Source: Poteriospumella lacustris (Eukaryota > Sar > Chrysophyceae > Chromulinales > Dinobryaceae). From it: a DNA stretch of 64,000 nucleotides. The first letter of the stretch is position 1. Each line of letters begins with the position of its first letter. Positions 31,167 to 42,825 of the stretch are shown piece by piece. The position numbers were made by a program, and so were the translations under genes. Below the pieces are notes generated by a model. The model had not been told where the DNA came from. It made no database searches and saw only the letters and a list, made by a program, of their open reading frames with translations. The stretch is from contig SMOI01000016.1 in assembly GCA_008000375.1 (NCBI GenBank), positions 62,001 to 126,000 of the forward strand. Direction: 5' to 3'.

Positions 31167-31605
31167 CGCAGCACACGTCAGTCATTCGTTCGCACCCTCC
31201 GTTTTGTTTTCTAGACTATAGACAAGCGCCGTCGTTTCCTATTCGTTGTTGTTCTGATGCACTCTTGTGGTGGGCGTATGTGTTGTAGTGGTAGCTGTTC
31301 GGTTGGCTTAGACTGACATTACACGGGAGGTGGTTCAATACGTTCGATTCATTGTATGTCCATGCCACCTGCTGGTGTCATGTTCTGAAGGCTATCATCG
31401 CATGGGTCGGCATGCCGCACATGGAAAACACACCTGTAACATCGTCTGCGTTACAAGTAACACGTCGCCTGCCGTCGATACCATACGATACGATACGATA
31501 CGATACGATACAGTCGAGGAGCCATGCACAGGGAGATGATGAATGTTTGGTGGTTCAATGCAATGATATGTAGGCTGGTAGGCAAAGGAGGGGCATAATG
31601 GGGCT
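31167..31605. other. Intergenic region between convergent genes
   Basis: 440 bp between HisD and the GMC oxidoreductase. It holds the pentanucleotide array at 31483-31511; otherwise nothing recognised. Confidence 0.45.
31483..31511. repeat. Pentanucleotide microsatellite (ATACG)
   Basis: Nearly six perfect copies of ATACG in tandem in the 3' intergenic space between HisD and the GMC gene. Confidence 0.95.
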
Positions 31606-33804
31606 TTAGTTGTCGGGGCCGTCGTCGGGATGCGCCTGTTTCCACTGGGCGTAGTACTCCAGAGCGACACGTCCCAGTTTCGGCCATTCTTCGCCATCAC
31701 GGCGCACCACGAGACGACCGTGGGATTCTTGCACTGTGTGTTGTGCACGTTGAAGCTCTACAGGCAGTGTCGTGGCCAATGCTGCTGCTTTCTTTCTCTG
31801 GCAGGCACAGGTGGCTTCGTTCGCCGCCGTTTGGGCGTAGGCATCCACCAAGGTGTGCGCCAAGGCGAATGAGAAAGCATGAATGCTCATGTGCGGGTTC
31901 GCCTCGGAGATTTCAGGCAACGCCGAAGCAGAACCCACCCGTAGATTAGCCACCACCGCGGGCGATGAAGAAGTTGTCGACGCGTCGATGGCTGTGCCAG
32001 CCGTCAGACGAACACGAAAGGCTTCGTCCGCCGCGGCATCATGTGCATCTTTGCCTGCCCGTGTCGTACATGCCCAGTGGAAGACTGTGAAATGATTCTC
32101 TTTCACGTAGTCAGTCAACGCCGCAAGATCTTGCAGATTCACCTCCATGGGCGGCAACAGACGCTGACCAACGAGTCGATCTTTCTGCGCCTGCGCGAAG
32201 ACCTTCTCCATGCGCTGCACTCCTCGGGCCATGAGCTCCCAGTCCATGTGTTGATTCATATGCGTTAACAACAACGAGTCGGTGGGCCTGGTAGACGTAA
32301 TGGTTGCGAGGTAACCGGCTTGTAACGAAGGTTGCATGCAGTTCGGGGTGGCCAAGACGGACGGGAACGCGGTATACGGCTCCGCGTACCCAGCACCGAA
32401 ATGCGCCATAAAATCGACGGGTTGATGCGCTGGTGTACCGTCCACTTTCGCCTCCGTTGGCAGTGTCGTCGCGAATAGCACCATCGGCCATCCGTTGACT
32501 CCTCCACGAGGGAGATCGTCGACTTTGCGTACCCATTCGTACATGATCGATATCTCCGGGTGATCCACCCCGCGACCGACCAACGGATTGTCCGCCACCA
32601 CAGGGATATGCAACTTCTCCAAGACTTGGCGTGGGCCAACGCCACTGCGTTGCAAAATGCCCACGTTGCCAATGGCACCACTGGTCAAGGCGACTTCGCC
32701 ACCCTTCGGGGAGACGACAGCGCGGAAATGCTTGTTTCCCACCGAGAATTTCACTTCGGTGGCGACTGGTTGCTCACCCGCAAAGACCACCTTGTCTACA
32801 ACAGCATTTGGTACCACCACGAGATTCCGGGGTCGATGAGCTCCCGGACGCAGAAGATATGCCGAGGTCCATCGCAACTCGTTGTTGTACATCGCCAACA
32901 GCGGCTGACCGATGGTATCCCGCACCGGTTCCGCGCGAATGTACACATCACGATCACCAAACTTGCTGCCATTGCCATTGCCACCGAAGTTATCAATCAA
33001 ACGATTGAGATGGAATGGATTGCTGGGATCGGTGAGGGATTTGACGATCGTCGTGTAGAATTCTTCTTCTTCGGGCATCGCCGGCAGCAACGGAATCATG
33101 TCCAACGCCGCCTGGAAATACATCGCGCATTGCTCTTCCGTCCAACCCATTTTCTCTGCCACTCGTTTGCGTTGTTCAGCACGCACAATAAAGCTGATAC
33201 GGGTATCATGTGTGCCACAGCCACCAACTCCGTTGTGAGACGTTGGGGTGACGGGATAATCACTGCCATCCTCTCGATAAGCAGCGTGAGCTTCACCAAA
33301 AATACCCCAGTTTCCAAACCAGCTTTCCATAACTGGATCAGGTCCATTTTGTCCATCAAAATCCGGTCCACGATCCAACAATAGAACTTTACCCGGCAAT
33401 TGGCGATCTTCAAGCCATTTGGCGAGGAGATACGCCGTCAAACACCCTGCACTTCCCGCACCTGCTACAATAAATGCGAAATCCTTGGTATCGCCGACAG
33501 AGAATACTTCATCTTGGCTAATATCGTGCGGACCCGGTCTACGATGTGAGCTGGTTCGTTTGCAGGAGCCATCAACGCCGTCTGCGGCACCAGCGCAATA
33601 TGAACGACTGTTCTCTTGCATGAGCCAGGCAGCACCAGCAACACCAACCGCCACACCAGTAAACAGAAGGCCCTTACTCTTCCGGTCATCCACACCGGAC
33701 TTGGTTGCGCTACTGAAGGTGGCAACTTGATTTAACGGACTTCCACAACGGCGCACCAAGGACGCTCTGGGTTTTAGCAACGTTTTCGCCGAATATCGGA
33801 GCAT
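31606..33804 (-). CDS. GMC-family FAD-dependent oxidoreductase with N-terminal membrane anchor (732 aa)
   Basis: Intronless. The N-terminus 'MLRYSAKTLLKPRASLVRRC' is a basic, Ser-rich mitochondrial-type presequence, followed by a hydrophobic helix 'GLLFTGVAVGVAGAAWLM' (about residues 45-62). The FAD-binding motif is 'FIVAGAGSAGCLTAYLLAK' near residue 110, with the ribose-binding acidic end 'VLLLDRGPD'. 'NGVGGCGTHDTRISFIVR' matches the first GMC signature, and 'LTSGAIGNVGILQRSGVGP' matches the second (GAIxSPxxLxxSGIGP). The C-terminal substrate region 'HFTVFHWACTTRAGKDAHDA' occupies the place of the usual YHPxGTCxMG, so the catalytic His is likely in 'FHW'. It probably acts on an alcohol at an inner membrane; choline dehydrogenase is the best-known relative, but the substrate is unknown. 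A MITE lies about 110 bp upstream of the start. Confidence 0.88.
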   Translation of the reverse strand: MLRYSAKTLLKPRASLVRRCGSPLNQVATFSSATKSGVDDRKSKGLLFTGVAVGVAGAAWLMQENSRSYCAGAADGVDGSCKRTSSHRRPGPHDISQDEVFSVGDTKDFAFIVAGAGSAGCLTAYLLAKWLEDRQLPGKVLLLDRGPDFDGQNGPDPVMESWFGNWGIFGEAHAAYREDGSDYPVTPTSHNGVGGCGTHDTRISFIVRAEQRKRVAEKMGWTEEQCAMYFQAALDMIPLLPAMPEEEEFYTTIVKSLTDPSNPFHLNRLIDNFGGNGNGSKFGDRDVYIRAEPVRDTIGQPLLAMYNNELRWTSAYLLRPGAHRPRNLVVVPNAVVDKVVFAGEQPVATEVKFSVGNKHFRAVVSPKGGEVALTSGAIGNVGILQRSGVGPRQVLEKLHIPVVADNPLVGRGVDHPEISIMYEWVRKVDDLPRGGVNGWPMVLFATTLPTEAKVDGTPAHQPVDFMAHFGAGYAEPYTAFPSVLATPNCMQPSLQAGYLATITSTRPTDSLLLTHMNQHMDWELMARGVQRMEKVFAQAQKDRLVGQRLLPPMEVNLQDLAALTDYVKENHFTVFHWACTTRAGKDAHDAAADEAFRVRLTAGTAIDASTTSSSPAVVANLRVGSASALPEISEANPHMSIHAFSFALAHTLVDAYAQTAANEATCACQRKKAAALATTLPVELQRAQHTVQESHGRLVVRRDGEEWPKLGRVALEYYAQWKQAHPDDGPDN

Positions 33805-33907
33805 TTTCTTACAGGCATCAATGATGATAGAAAGAAAGACATAAAGATGTGAATTTATCTTGGTAATCGTTCCTATTCAGTCGAATCTAGCCCACCGCAT
33901 GTGTCAC

Positions 33908-33915
33908 GTCAGGTT
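33908..33915. repeat. Target-site duplication, left copy
   Basis: GTCAGGTT directly before the left end of the MITE; the same 8 bp follow its right end at 34231-34238. Confidence 0.9.
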
Positions 33916-34230
33916 CAGTGTTGGCCGCGCAGCCGACGGACGCAACTTGCGCGCGCGCGCACTTCTTGCGATCAATCCCCGCGCGCGCGCGCACTTGCGC
34001 GCGCACTTTTGAAACGGGTCGCTGCTCGAAAAGTACCCTTAAATAGCTGTCGTTTCAAAAATTCGGCTTTAAAAGGCACTAAATACCGATGCAATACGCA
34101 CCTTTGCACACCTTTGCGCACCGACACATGTGCGCGCGCAAATGGAACATGAGCCGCGCGCGCGCGCGTGCGCAAAAGTGCGCGCGCAAGTGCGCATCTG
34201 CGCAGTTTGCGCAGCGCGCGGCCAACACTG
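33916..34230. mobile_element. hAT-like miniature inverted-repeat transposable element (315 bp)
   Basis: The element starts CAGTGTTGGCCGCGC and ends with the exact reverse complement (15-bp perfect terminal inverted repeats). It is flanked by a perfect 8-bp target duplication, GTCAGGTT. An 8-bp duplication and ends starting CAGTG are typical of the hAT superfamily. Inside are GCGCGC-rich subterminal motifs in both orientations (TTGCGCGCGCAC-type at 33950-34005 and, inverted, 34125-34195), which may be transposase-binding repeats. The A/T-richer centre (34010-34120) has no coding capacity, so it is non-autonomous. The perfect duplication suggests a fairly recent insertion. It sits in the upstream region of the GMC gene. 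No other copy or transposase was noticed in the window. Confidence 0.9.
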
Positions 34231-34238
34231 GTCAGGTT
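34231..34238. repeat. Target-site duplication, right copy
   Basis: GTCAGGTT directly after the right end of the MITE, identical to 33908-33915. Confidence 0.9.
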
Positions 34239-37200
34239 CACACACCGTCGTCGTCGTCATCTTGCGCCATCGCCACGTCCGACGAGGCCATCGACCGAAG
34301 ATACTGGCTCGTACAGTACCAAGCACAAACAAACCAAGCACGAACAAGCCAACCACAAACAAACAAACCAAGAAAGACCAAGTCATGACAAAGCCAAAGC
34401 CAAAGCCAGGCCATAGAAACACGAGACCATTGTTTCGCGCCTCCTTGAGCGGTCCCCCGTGCCGCGAAAACTGGCTGCGCTTCACTCTGCTGTGCTCCAC
34501 GCTCCCTGTCCAACAGAACACAACGAGAATGGGATCCATGCATCAATAGCAATTAACTGAAGAATTACAAATGCAGACCACGCACAGTGCAAAGCAAAGT
34601 GCGGCCATTAATGTAGGTGCAGTGCATTCAGCGCTCTCGCAACAATCGAATGCAGCGGACCAACTTACCAAGGCACTTTCATCCGCGCGCAGCATGTATA
34701 ACAAATGGAAAGAGAGACGAGAAGTATAGGTGGCAGAATATCGAGAAGAGCAGTGGTACAGGTATAGGCGAAGCCAGTGCAAGACACACAGACGAAATTG
34801 CGGACGACACAAGCAACAACAACTGCATGCATAGATGACATGCGTCCGTTGTAGTTGGAGCGCAGAGTGCGTGCGGGCGGGGGCGACCAATGAGACGTAG
34901 AGAGGAAGACGCGGGAAACGGAAGAGAGAGGGTGGTGGGGGGCGAGGAAAGCGATATTGATGCTGGTAAGGAAACAAATAGACATAGTAGGCCCTGCATC
35001 AGCACCCCTATCCGGGTGATCAACGACGAGAGGAGAAACATAACACATCACTGGCACGAGCGGAAGGAAAGGAAGGAACGCACGTGAAGGACACAACGAA
35101 ACGTAAAGAGAAACAAAACCGAACAGGCAGCCAGTACCAACACAAGCTAGAGACATTCGTGTCTTTACGAGGATCGCCCACACAACAGCGAAAGTCCTCA
35201 CACGACGGAGACGCACACCAACGATCAATGAAGTAGATTCGGAGGTAATTTCTGGTAGAGAGACAACGACACCAAAACAGAGGAAGTAGCAGAAGAAGAA
35301 GCAGGAGCAGAAGCAGAAGCAGGAGCAGAAGCAGAAGCAGAAGAAGACGATGACGCGAGGGGAGCAGAAGGAGAGAAAAGCGGAGAAGAAAACTGGAGGA
35401 AGAGATACAAGGAGACGAGTGAAGCAAGCGACCTTCTTCGACGATCCTCACAGCGAAACAGTAACGACGAATGGAAAGTCTCACCAACACCGACAATCTG
35501 ACTGCACATCATTCGAATGCGAAAATCGGCGCATCTTTCTTTTTCAGCCACTTCAACGACAAAAAACAGGCGGTGCCACCATCAGGTGGTCTCCTATCTA
35601 CTCCGAGAGCGATGATGGATGCTCTCGGCAGACAGGACAGGAAAGAAGACACCCAACAACGCCAACGTGGTACCCAACACTTGCAACAACAAGAGGAATG
35701 GATGACGTGTCCCGACGACAAAGAGAGAACGTCGGTGTAACAAAGGGAGAGCGAAAGGTCGACCAACAAAGAGCGCGGTCAGGCGGATCGGAGAACGATG
35801 ACGTGACGGAGGAGACCGGACAGACAGAAGAGGCTACCGACCATGGAGATGCACGATAACAGGCATCGAACGGACAAAGGTACTCCACCGATGGACCAGA
35901 CGAGCAACCCTGCATCTGTTTCTACTACGGGATAAAGCGCTATTTGATTGGATATGAATGCGATGGCGGATCGGTGTTCTTGTATGAGGTGTAACAAGCA
36001 AACCAAGAGCAGAGCAGAGGAGAGGAGAGGAGAGGAGAGACGAATAACACAGACGGAAACTGATGCAACCAGTGCTAGGCACCTGGTTGGTGACGCCCCG
36101 TGTTCTTGTTTCGATGCACTGTCGATTTTCATGCAGCCATGGCGGCTCCAACGCAGCAAATCAGTGAAGGGAGGCAGACAACACGAGGGGGGTTAACGTA
36201 CAAAGCATCATGTGAGAGAGCATGCACGGGGAAGAACAGAGCACATGCAGTGAAGATGTGGTTGAACACACAAGCGACAAATGATGGGAGTTTCTCGCAC
36301 AGTCGGACGTCGATCTTTCCTGACGACACGGAAGGGGACAGCGCGATCGTCAGAACATACAGTAGGAATATAAGAACGAGTGGCGGTGTGGGATGACACG
36401 CCACACTCAGGCGAGGGCAGTGACAATGAGACATAGGCGGCAAATGATGACACAGCGCTTTTCATATGTGTGTGAGGGAACGAGCCCTTACAAGTGAGAG
36501 TGGAAAGTAGGTAGAGGTTGGTTTGTTGCACGTTGTTTCCGTGTGTAACTCCAGACAGCATCTCCATCAAGTGACAAGACCATCAGCTACAGAGGGTTAA
36601 TGTTCTAAGTCATAGCGGGGGGGGGGCATGCAATATAGAGGCGTCTTTTTATGGGTTGTTTTTGCGTGTTTGTGTTGGTGTAACGATGAAAAAAATATAC
36701 ACGAATATATATGTAGAGAAACAAAGAATATGCGTACGAGATGATATCCGGAGGTGCTTTATCACTTAAAGAAAAAGGAGAGACAAACCAGCGAAATCAA
36801 ACGAAAGAAAACTAACAACAAATGAACAAACAAATGAACAAACGAATATGATATCCCCGATAGGCTGACAATGCAGTTTACGCATTTGATGATGAAGAGG
36901 CTGGTAGCCCATGGCGAAAACACGACAACAATGACGCTGGGCGAGGCATATAACTGTGATTGATGGTGTCGACGTGTTAGAGAGAAGGAGAAGCGGGATG
37001 GAGAGGGGGGGCAAAGGACGCCAATGAACAAGGAGAAGGACAAGGATACACGACCCATCCATGATCAACAAAGAATAAACAAAACGATGGGTAAAAGAGC
37101 GAAAGGAGCATGGAGAAAGCCAACGAAGGACGTCTGCGGAGAATGAGGCGCTGCAAGGGCAGATCGCCAAACCGTAGGTGAGGAGAGGCACCCGGAAGAC

Positions 37201-40200
37201 AGCGAGTTGACGGCTTGTGTTTCGCGCACCGCGCTACGCCCCCCCCTCCACGTCATCCGTTGACCAAAATTGATGAGCCCCACAAATAAACCAAACCGTA
37301 AGACAACAGAGACAGCACCAATGAGCGAGAAAGGGAGACACAGAGCACCGTTCGACGAATCCATCAAACCAAACGTAAACATACCAACAACAGGGATCCC
37401 AAACGACCAATAAACGCACAGACCGTCCACAACAAAGGAGATGGGGAAAGTGGTGATGACAGGACAATGAAAAATTGCTGTTCGGGAAACCAAACCAATT
37501 TGATACCAACCAGAGCACACAGAGACACAGACACATCGGACAACAGTGAAAACCAAACGGACAGGATACAACCGACATTGCCGTCACACCTCACAACCAT
37601 CGACAAAGAGCACTGAGCTAACAGCCACTACCAAAGAAAAACACACAGAAGAGAAACAACGAAGCAAGCGGTCAAGCTGACATACATGACCGCAACTGAC
37701 ATGGGGAATAGGGGGTATGTGCTGATGAGGATGAATAGCGAAGCAGACAGGTGGATTGCAGAGAAAGAAAAGAGAGGTGGTGGATGATGACAAGAATCGA
37801 ACCGCTGTGGGGATGAGCAGGTAGGTCACAGATCAGAGGTCAACCAGGGATAATGCTAAAGGCCGTGGGCGAGGAAAGAAAACCTTCCACTTCCACGACT
37901 ATCTTCTTCGTCAAGGGAGAAGAGACAGGTACATATGACATGCGGACAGGATGAAACAGCGAAAAAGTCCATGCGAATGTACTGATCGACTTTTACGCAG
38001 TTCCCTGCAGCTGAGCATGGTGAAGCAGACAACTTTAATTTCATTTCGAACCTTGAGGGAACCAGAACCAAACGAGAGACAGGTAAACAAAGAGACAGAG
38101 ACAGAGACAGTGATAGTAAGTGCTGTGGCAGTCGCGAAGAAGAACAACCAACAGAGACAACGCAGGGCGCCCACGAAGCGACCCCGTATCGTCCCAAACG
38201 GATTTCATCTTCGCTATTCTCACCCCCAGATGAGCGAAGAATAAAGAAAAAAACATGTCTAAGGAACAGGAAATCCGGGCCATTCATATTGGGGAGCGGA
38301 CGAAAAATGCGATACAAATATAAGCCAACCAGCAAGCAAAAATGTCCATCAACAAAACAACTATTGACAACGATAAGGGGACAGTGGGGGGGGGTGGGGA
38401 GGAAGAGTAGAAGGTAAGACCATCAACGCGCACCTTGCGAGGAATAACGAACCAGAAAAGAAGAATGCTCCAATCTCCATGTGGATTCTCAGGCGTGCAG
38501 ATGCCACCAGATGGACATGTCGCAGGATCGTACATAGAGAAGTGACAGGATGGTGGTAGCAGAGGAAACGAAGAGGAGGCAAACAGGTTAACAAAGGAAG
38601 GTAGAGGACAGTCGAAGAATAGGAGACAAGAGAAGAGAAACAGACGTAGAGTTGAAGCAGCGAAGAGAAGAGACAATGAAGTGGGCAAAAGCAATCGCCA
38701 TTGCAGTGCCACTCAACAGAACAAAGCAGAGGGTAGAGCGAAGATCCACGGCCGTTCAAGGCGCAACTGATGAAAGTCGATCGATCGTAAAAGATTTAAC
38801 GCGCAATGAGAAGCAACAACAACAGCAACAGTCTGTGAAGTTCACAGAGAAGTCACAGATTTCCCACATCTTTTTGTTGTGTTTTTGTTGTTCCGATTCT
38901 AATGATAATGTTCATGCGCTGTGCGTGCGCTAGGAAACAACAGTCGAAATATGCGAACGAAGGAAAGGGAGCACATAACCTCTACGTTGAAATCGGTCTC
39001 TTGGCACTGACGACAAAGGACGACAAACGAATGCAGAGAGAAACTCTGGACTAATATCCCAGCTCTGTCACGGTCAATACACAATCCTTAAGACGGCAGA
39101 ATAGAGACCCGAGAGACAGAGAAATGAGAAGACAAACAGGGGATAGACGGTTGGTGGGACGATTTCGATGAAAGGAACGACAACGTAATGTAAACATGGC
39201 AGCGCGTTGGATGAGACGTCGCCATCATCATCCAGCGGCGAAACAGACGAAACCCACTTTGCACGCAAATTGATGCGAGCGTTCCTCACGAATGAGAGAA
39301 GGAAAATGAACATTGAATATGCTTCCAAACCAACAGAGGGAGCCCAGAATGGATTACACAACGAGTTTCACTTCATTTGTTGTTGGACACCAAGCACATG
39401 GAGACACGGACGGTTGCGGGGCAGAGGTCGAGAGACAGAGAGAAGCAGAAGAGGTCGAGAGACAGAGAAAGAGAAATGTTCAACTGGCCAAAGGCGATGT
39501 GGAGGGAGTGAGTGCGGATAGACAGTGTGGGAATCAAATACGAATGCAAATTCAAACGACGGGAAAACACACACAAGTCTACCTTTTTGATGTTGAGAAA
39601 TAATATGTACCAGCAAGTGATCATAAAAGAATGGCCATGGTACAGTAGTTTGAGAACGTGTGCGATGATGAATGACGATGTGATGAAGTGGGGGGAGGCA
39701 GGACGCAGGAAACGAAGAGTTTGATGCGAACAATGAAACGCGTGAGGGGTGGGAACGAATGCTAAAGTGCGACGGTTGGTTGATAGCCATGAGCAGCATA
39801 AACTTCATGTTGATGATGATAGAGTATAGAAGAAGAGAAACATGAGAGGAACGAGGGACTTGGGGAGAAACGAAAGAATCGCAAGACAGGTAGCAATACA
39901 TCTAACGAAACGCATATGACCATGGACTCGATCAGGTGCTCATATGAATTTCATCGGAAAAAAGAGAGAAAGAAGAAGAAGAGGAACACCATCCACAGGA
40001 AAACAAAACACAGAAGCATATGGAGAAACAAAGGCAGCAAACCCCAGCCTCGCGACGAACAAATGCGGTCACATATGAGAAATGCAAAAAAGGTAACAAA
40101 GAAGAAGAGAGGGAATTCTGCACAGAAACGAAGGCCATACTGAGCAAACTCAAATAACGTAGGGGTAACGAAAGTCAGAAAAGAAATGGCCAAGTGTTGA

Positions 40201-40292
40201 TGTTGGCGAAATGGTCAAGTCGGAACTTTTTCGGTCACACGACTAGGTTCGCCAAACTGTCACCACATCTTTCGCGCCAATCGAAAAGTCGT
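34231..40292. other. Long gene-poor region, purine-rich + strand
   Basis: About 6 kb with no recognisable gene. From about 34560 to 40140 the + strand is strikingly rich in A and G, with GAGA, AGAA and ACAA runs. Simple-sequence patches include CAAGCAC/CAAAC repeats (34318-34390), GCAGAAGCAGGAG-type repeats (35295-35345), GAGGAGAGGAGA (36016-36040), GAGACAGAGACAG (38090-38115) and GAGAGACAGAGAAG (39428-39475). G runs lie at 36617-36626 and around 38386-38399. Frames up to about 190 codons occur on the minus strand but read as hydrophobic Leu/Ser/Phe/Cys strings produced by the pyrimidine bias; none shows a domain. Possible roles are a centromere or origin, long untranslated RNA or decayed repeats; the sequence does not decide. 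Confidence 0.6.
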
Positions 40293-41625
40293 TTAGCCCT
40301 CCAATGGTTGAAGGTTCATTGGGAACGAACCAAGAGAATTCACGCCAGCAATTCCATCTTCAGCTCCAGGAGGAGTAACCTTGTAGCTGCCAGGGACAAC
40401 GGGAGCATTAAAAGACAACAATCCATCCGAGGGAGGAACAATCGACTTGTGCTGTTGGCCGATAGGAGTAGAAGAACCAGTGAAGTTCAACGAGTTCGAG
40501 TGGGAAAGGGAAGACCACGATCCCAGAGACAACTCTCCCGAGTTTTGAGCATTGGCACTCATCAAGGCCTCACGAGATGGAGGGGCCGAAGAAGGCGAAG
40601 GCCAACCATTTTGCGGGACATCACCACGGCGCTTCTCCGCTGCAAAGGCCATTTCATTCGAAAATTCAGGATTGCGACCAATGTAACCCAAGTCCAACTC
40701 TCCAGGGAATCTTTGGGAAGGAGTCTTTCTGGGCATTCCGTAATCAAATTCCGCAGGAGCGCCGTAAGGCACAGGGCCTCTGCCAGGGACACCATAATAA
40801 TGGTCGACCGGAGGCATTGCATGATGGGCAGGATAGTTGTAAGGAGGAACTGGGCCGCCAGCAGGCTTATTGTAGGTCATAGGACGAGGCATTCCACGAG
40901 GAATTCCACCCGACGGGCGCGACTCGTTTCTTGCGTAGAATGGCTTCTCGTGCTTGTCACGAATGACGTGAGGAAGGTTGCACATGAGGCGGACATTATT
41001 CACTTCAGCCATTTCAGCAAAGCGCTGAACTGCGCGTGCAGCAGGCGGCAACTCATAGAAGTAGACGAAGGCATAGCCCGAGTGAGAAGGTGGCACGGTA
41101 GTGTTGCGATTGTGGCGCTTGACAGTCACATCGGCCACAGTTCCGAAGGCGGAGAAAATTTCCTCCAGAAATTCTTCAGTGACAAACAGATCCAAGAATG
41201 GCGTCGAAAACGTAACATGAACTTGAGACCAGGATTCACGAGGACGAGGTTCAGCGTTGGCAATGTGCGGCGAAGCCCAGCTCACTCTGAGAGAGCAAAA
41301 GAAGACAGATGTAATACAAACAATGAGATGAAATCATATTATCAAATACTTACCTCATGTACCGACCCATAAACTTTTTGTTGTTCAGGTCTTGGATGGC
41401 AAGGTCCGCAGCTTCCACGCTGGACAGGTAAACGAACCCGTGCATTAAGCTGTCGCCATATTTTCCACGCTTGATTTCGGCCGAAACAGTGGGCATACCA
41501 TTGACGGAGGCACCATATGGCGCAAAGAGACGCTTTAGGTGCTCCTCCGTGCAAAAGTACGATAAGTCACCGACGAAAAGTGTTGATCGGCTGGGAATTT
41601 GAAGAAACTGGTCGAATGAAGACAT
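40293..41625 (-). CDS. RNA-binding protein with two RRM domains (421 aa)
   Basis: Two exons, 41625-41354 and 41286-40293, with a 67-bp GT-AG intron in phase 2. RRM1 occupies residues about 15-92: RNP2 'STLFVGDLSYFCTEEHLKRL' and RNP1-like 'LMHGFVYLSS'. RRM2 follows at about 110-190: 'VHVTFSTPFLDLFVTEEFLE' with RNP1-like 'SGYAFVYFYE'. The remaining 230 residues are Pro/Gly/Tyr/Ser-rich and probably disordered ('GGPVPPYNYPAHHAMPPV'). This layout is common in mRNA-binding regulators of splicing, stability or translation. The target is unknown. Divergent from the pICln gene; its 3' side opens into the gene-poor purine-rich region. Confidence 0.88.
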
Positions 41626-42117
41626 TTTTTCACCAGGATTTTTGCAGAGCGCTGAACGTGATAGAAATCACTTTTGTTAAGAGTGCAATAGAGCAGAATT
41701 ACGTTTTGTTGGGATAGAAATTGTGATTTTGGAGACTTCTCTGCGAGGAAACGAGGAAGACATGAGGTGCCCTCTTGCCTCGACTCCACCACGCACCTGC
41801 TGCACAACTGCACAACTCGTCACACGAGATTTGCATCCGAAGTGGAAGTGGCGTTGGGAGATGCGTTGGAAGCGACCCAACTCCACACAAACAAATTTGG
41901 GGCGAAGTCCTACATGACGACGCGACGACGACGGTTCTCGGTTCTCGGGTTGTTGGTGTTTGGCTGGCGGGATCGGTCATCAAATCCTTGATCATCGCTT
42001 CGCTTAGGCCTTAATCACGACAACAAGCTCTTGTCAACCAACTTGTCACTGCAACTTGTAATCCATTGCTAAGCTCGTCGGATTATATACCCCTTTTCAA
42101 ACAAGAAGTATTTGAAA
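41626..42117. other. Divergent intergenic region (RRM protein / pICln)
   Basis: 492 bp shared by the two promoters. No clear gene or motif. Confidence 0.45.
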
Positions 42118-42825
42118 ATGGCTGGTTTCGTGAATAGACCTGGCATGCGACATGTTGTTCCACTTGCTGAACAAAGTGGTGATGAATCCTCTTTTGTAGC
42201 GCCAGCGTTGTGGGACGGAGAAACGATTGATTTCTCCCTGAACAACGTTAAGTTTGCGTGGGATGCAGAATCAAGTCCTGAATCGGGTATTCTCTTCATC
42301 ACATCCAAGCGGGTCATATGGATTGGACAAACAAAAGCCTACGATTTCGATGTTCCATATATCACCCTTCATGCTGTCAGCAAGGATCCTTCGTGTTATC
42401 CTTTGCCTTGCGTCTTCTGTCAGCTTGATGAAGAAGAAGACACAGAAGAGGAGCATACACAAATGTTTCTTGCTCCAGAGGATGAAGCTGACGTTTATCG
42501 GATATTTGATGCATTTTCCCACGCAGCCCTTCTGAATCCGGATGAAGAAGACGACGATGAAGGGGAAGATGACTTCATTTTCAATGAAGAGGAGGTTCAC
42601 AGAGGTGCGCAGGAAGCTATGCTCGCAGCTTGGGAGAGTAAGTTCGTTGCTCCTGACGAGGAAAATGATGCCGACAATTGCTACGATGAGGACGAGGAGG
42701 ACGAGGAGGACGAGGCCGAGGACATGCAAGATGTTGCGATGGAGGACGATGAAGCCGATGGTGAGGATGGTGTTATGGATGAAGATGATGTCGCCGAAGG
42801 GGGAGAAGGTGATGACGTTGTGTAG
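42118..42825 (+). CDS. Methylosome subunit pICln (235 aa)
   Basis: Intronless; the ATG at 42118 ('MAGFVNRPGMRHVV') is preferred over an in-frame TTG. It has the PH-like pICln fold: 'GILFITSKRVIWIGQTKAYD' is the hallmark, followed by 'FDVPYITLHAVSKDP' and 'CVFCQLDEEEDTEEEHTQMF'. Acidic loops and a long Asp/Glu tail (residues about 145-235) are typical. pICln chaperones Sm proteins and presents them to the PRMT5 methylosome for snRNP assembly; the old chloride-channel name is misleading. The length fits the family (about 235). Loss or gain within the acidic repeats is likely between strains. Confidence 0.9.
   Translation: MAGFVNRPGMRHVVPLAEQSGDESSFVAPALWDGETIDFSLNNVKFAWDAESSPESGILFITSKRVIWIGQTKAYDFDVPYITLHAVSKDPSCYPLPCVFCQLDEEEDTEEEHTQMFLAPEDEADVYRIFDAFSHAALLNPDEEDDDEGEDDFIFNEEEVHRGAQEAMLAAWESKFVAPDEENDADNCYDEDEEDEEDEAEDMQDVAMEDDEADGEDGVMDEDDVAEGGEGDDVV

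Noticed and set aside
37770-37810. GAATCGAACC, resembling the complement of a tRNA T-arm
   Set aside because: The surrounding bases do not form the 5-bp T stem or any acceptor, D or anticodon arm on either strand.
34665-39901. Several minus-strand frames of 100-190 codons in the gene-poor region
   Set aside because: Their Leu/Ser/Phe/Cys-rich translations follow from the pyrimidine-rich strand; many overlap each other in different frames and none has a family motif or splice continuity.
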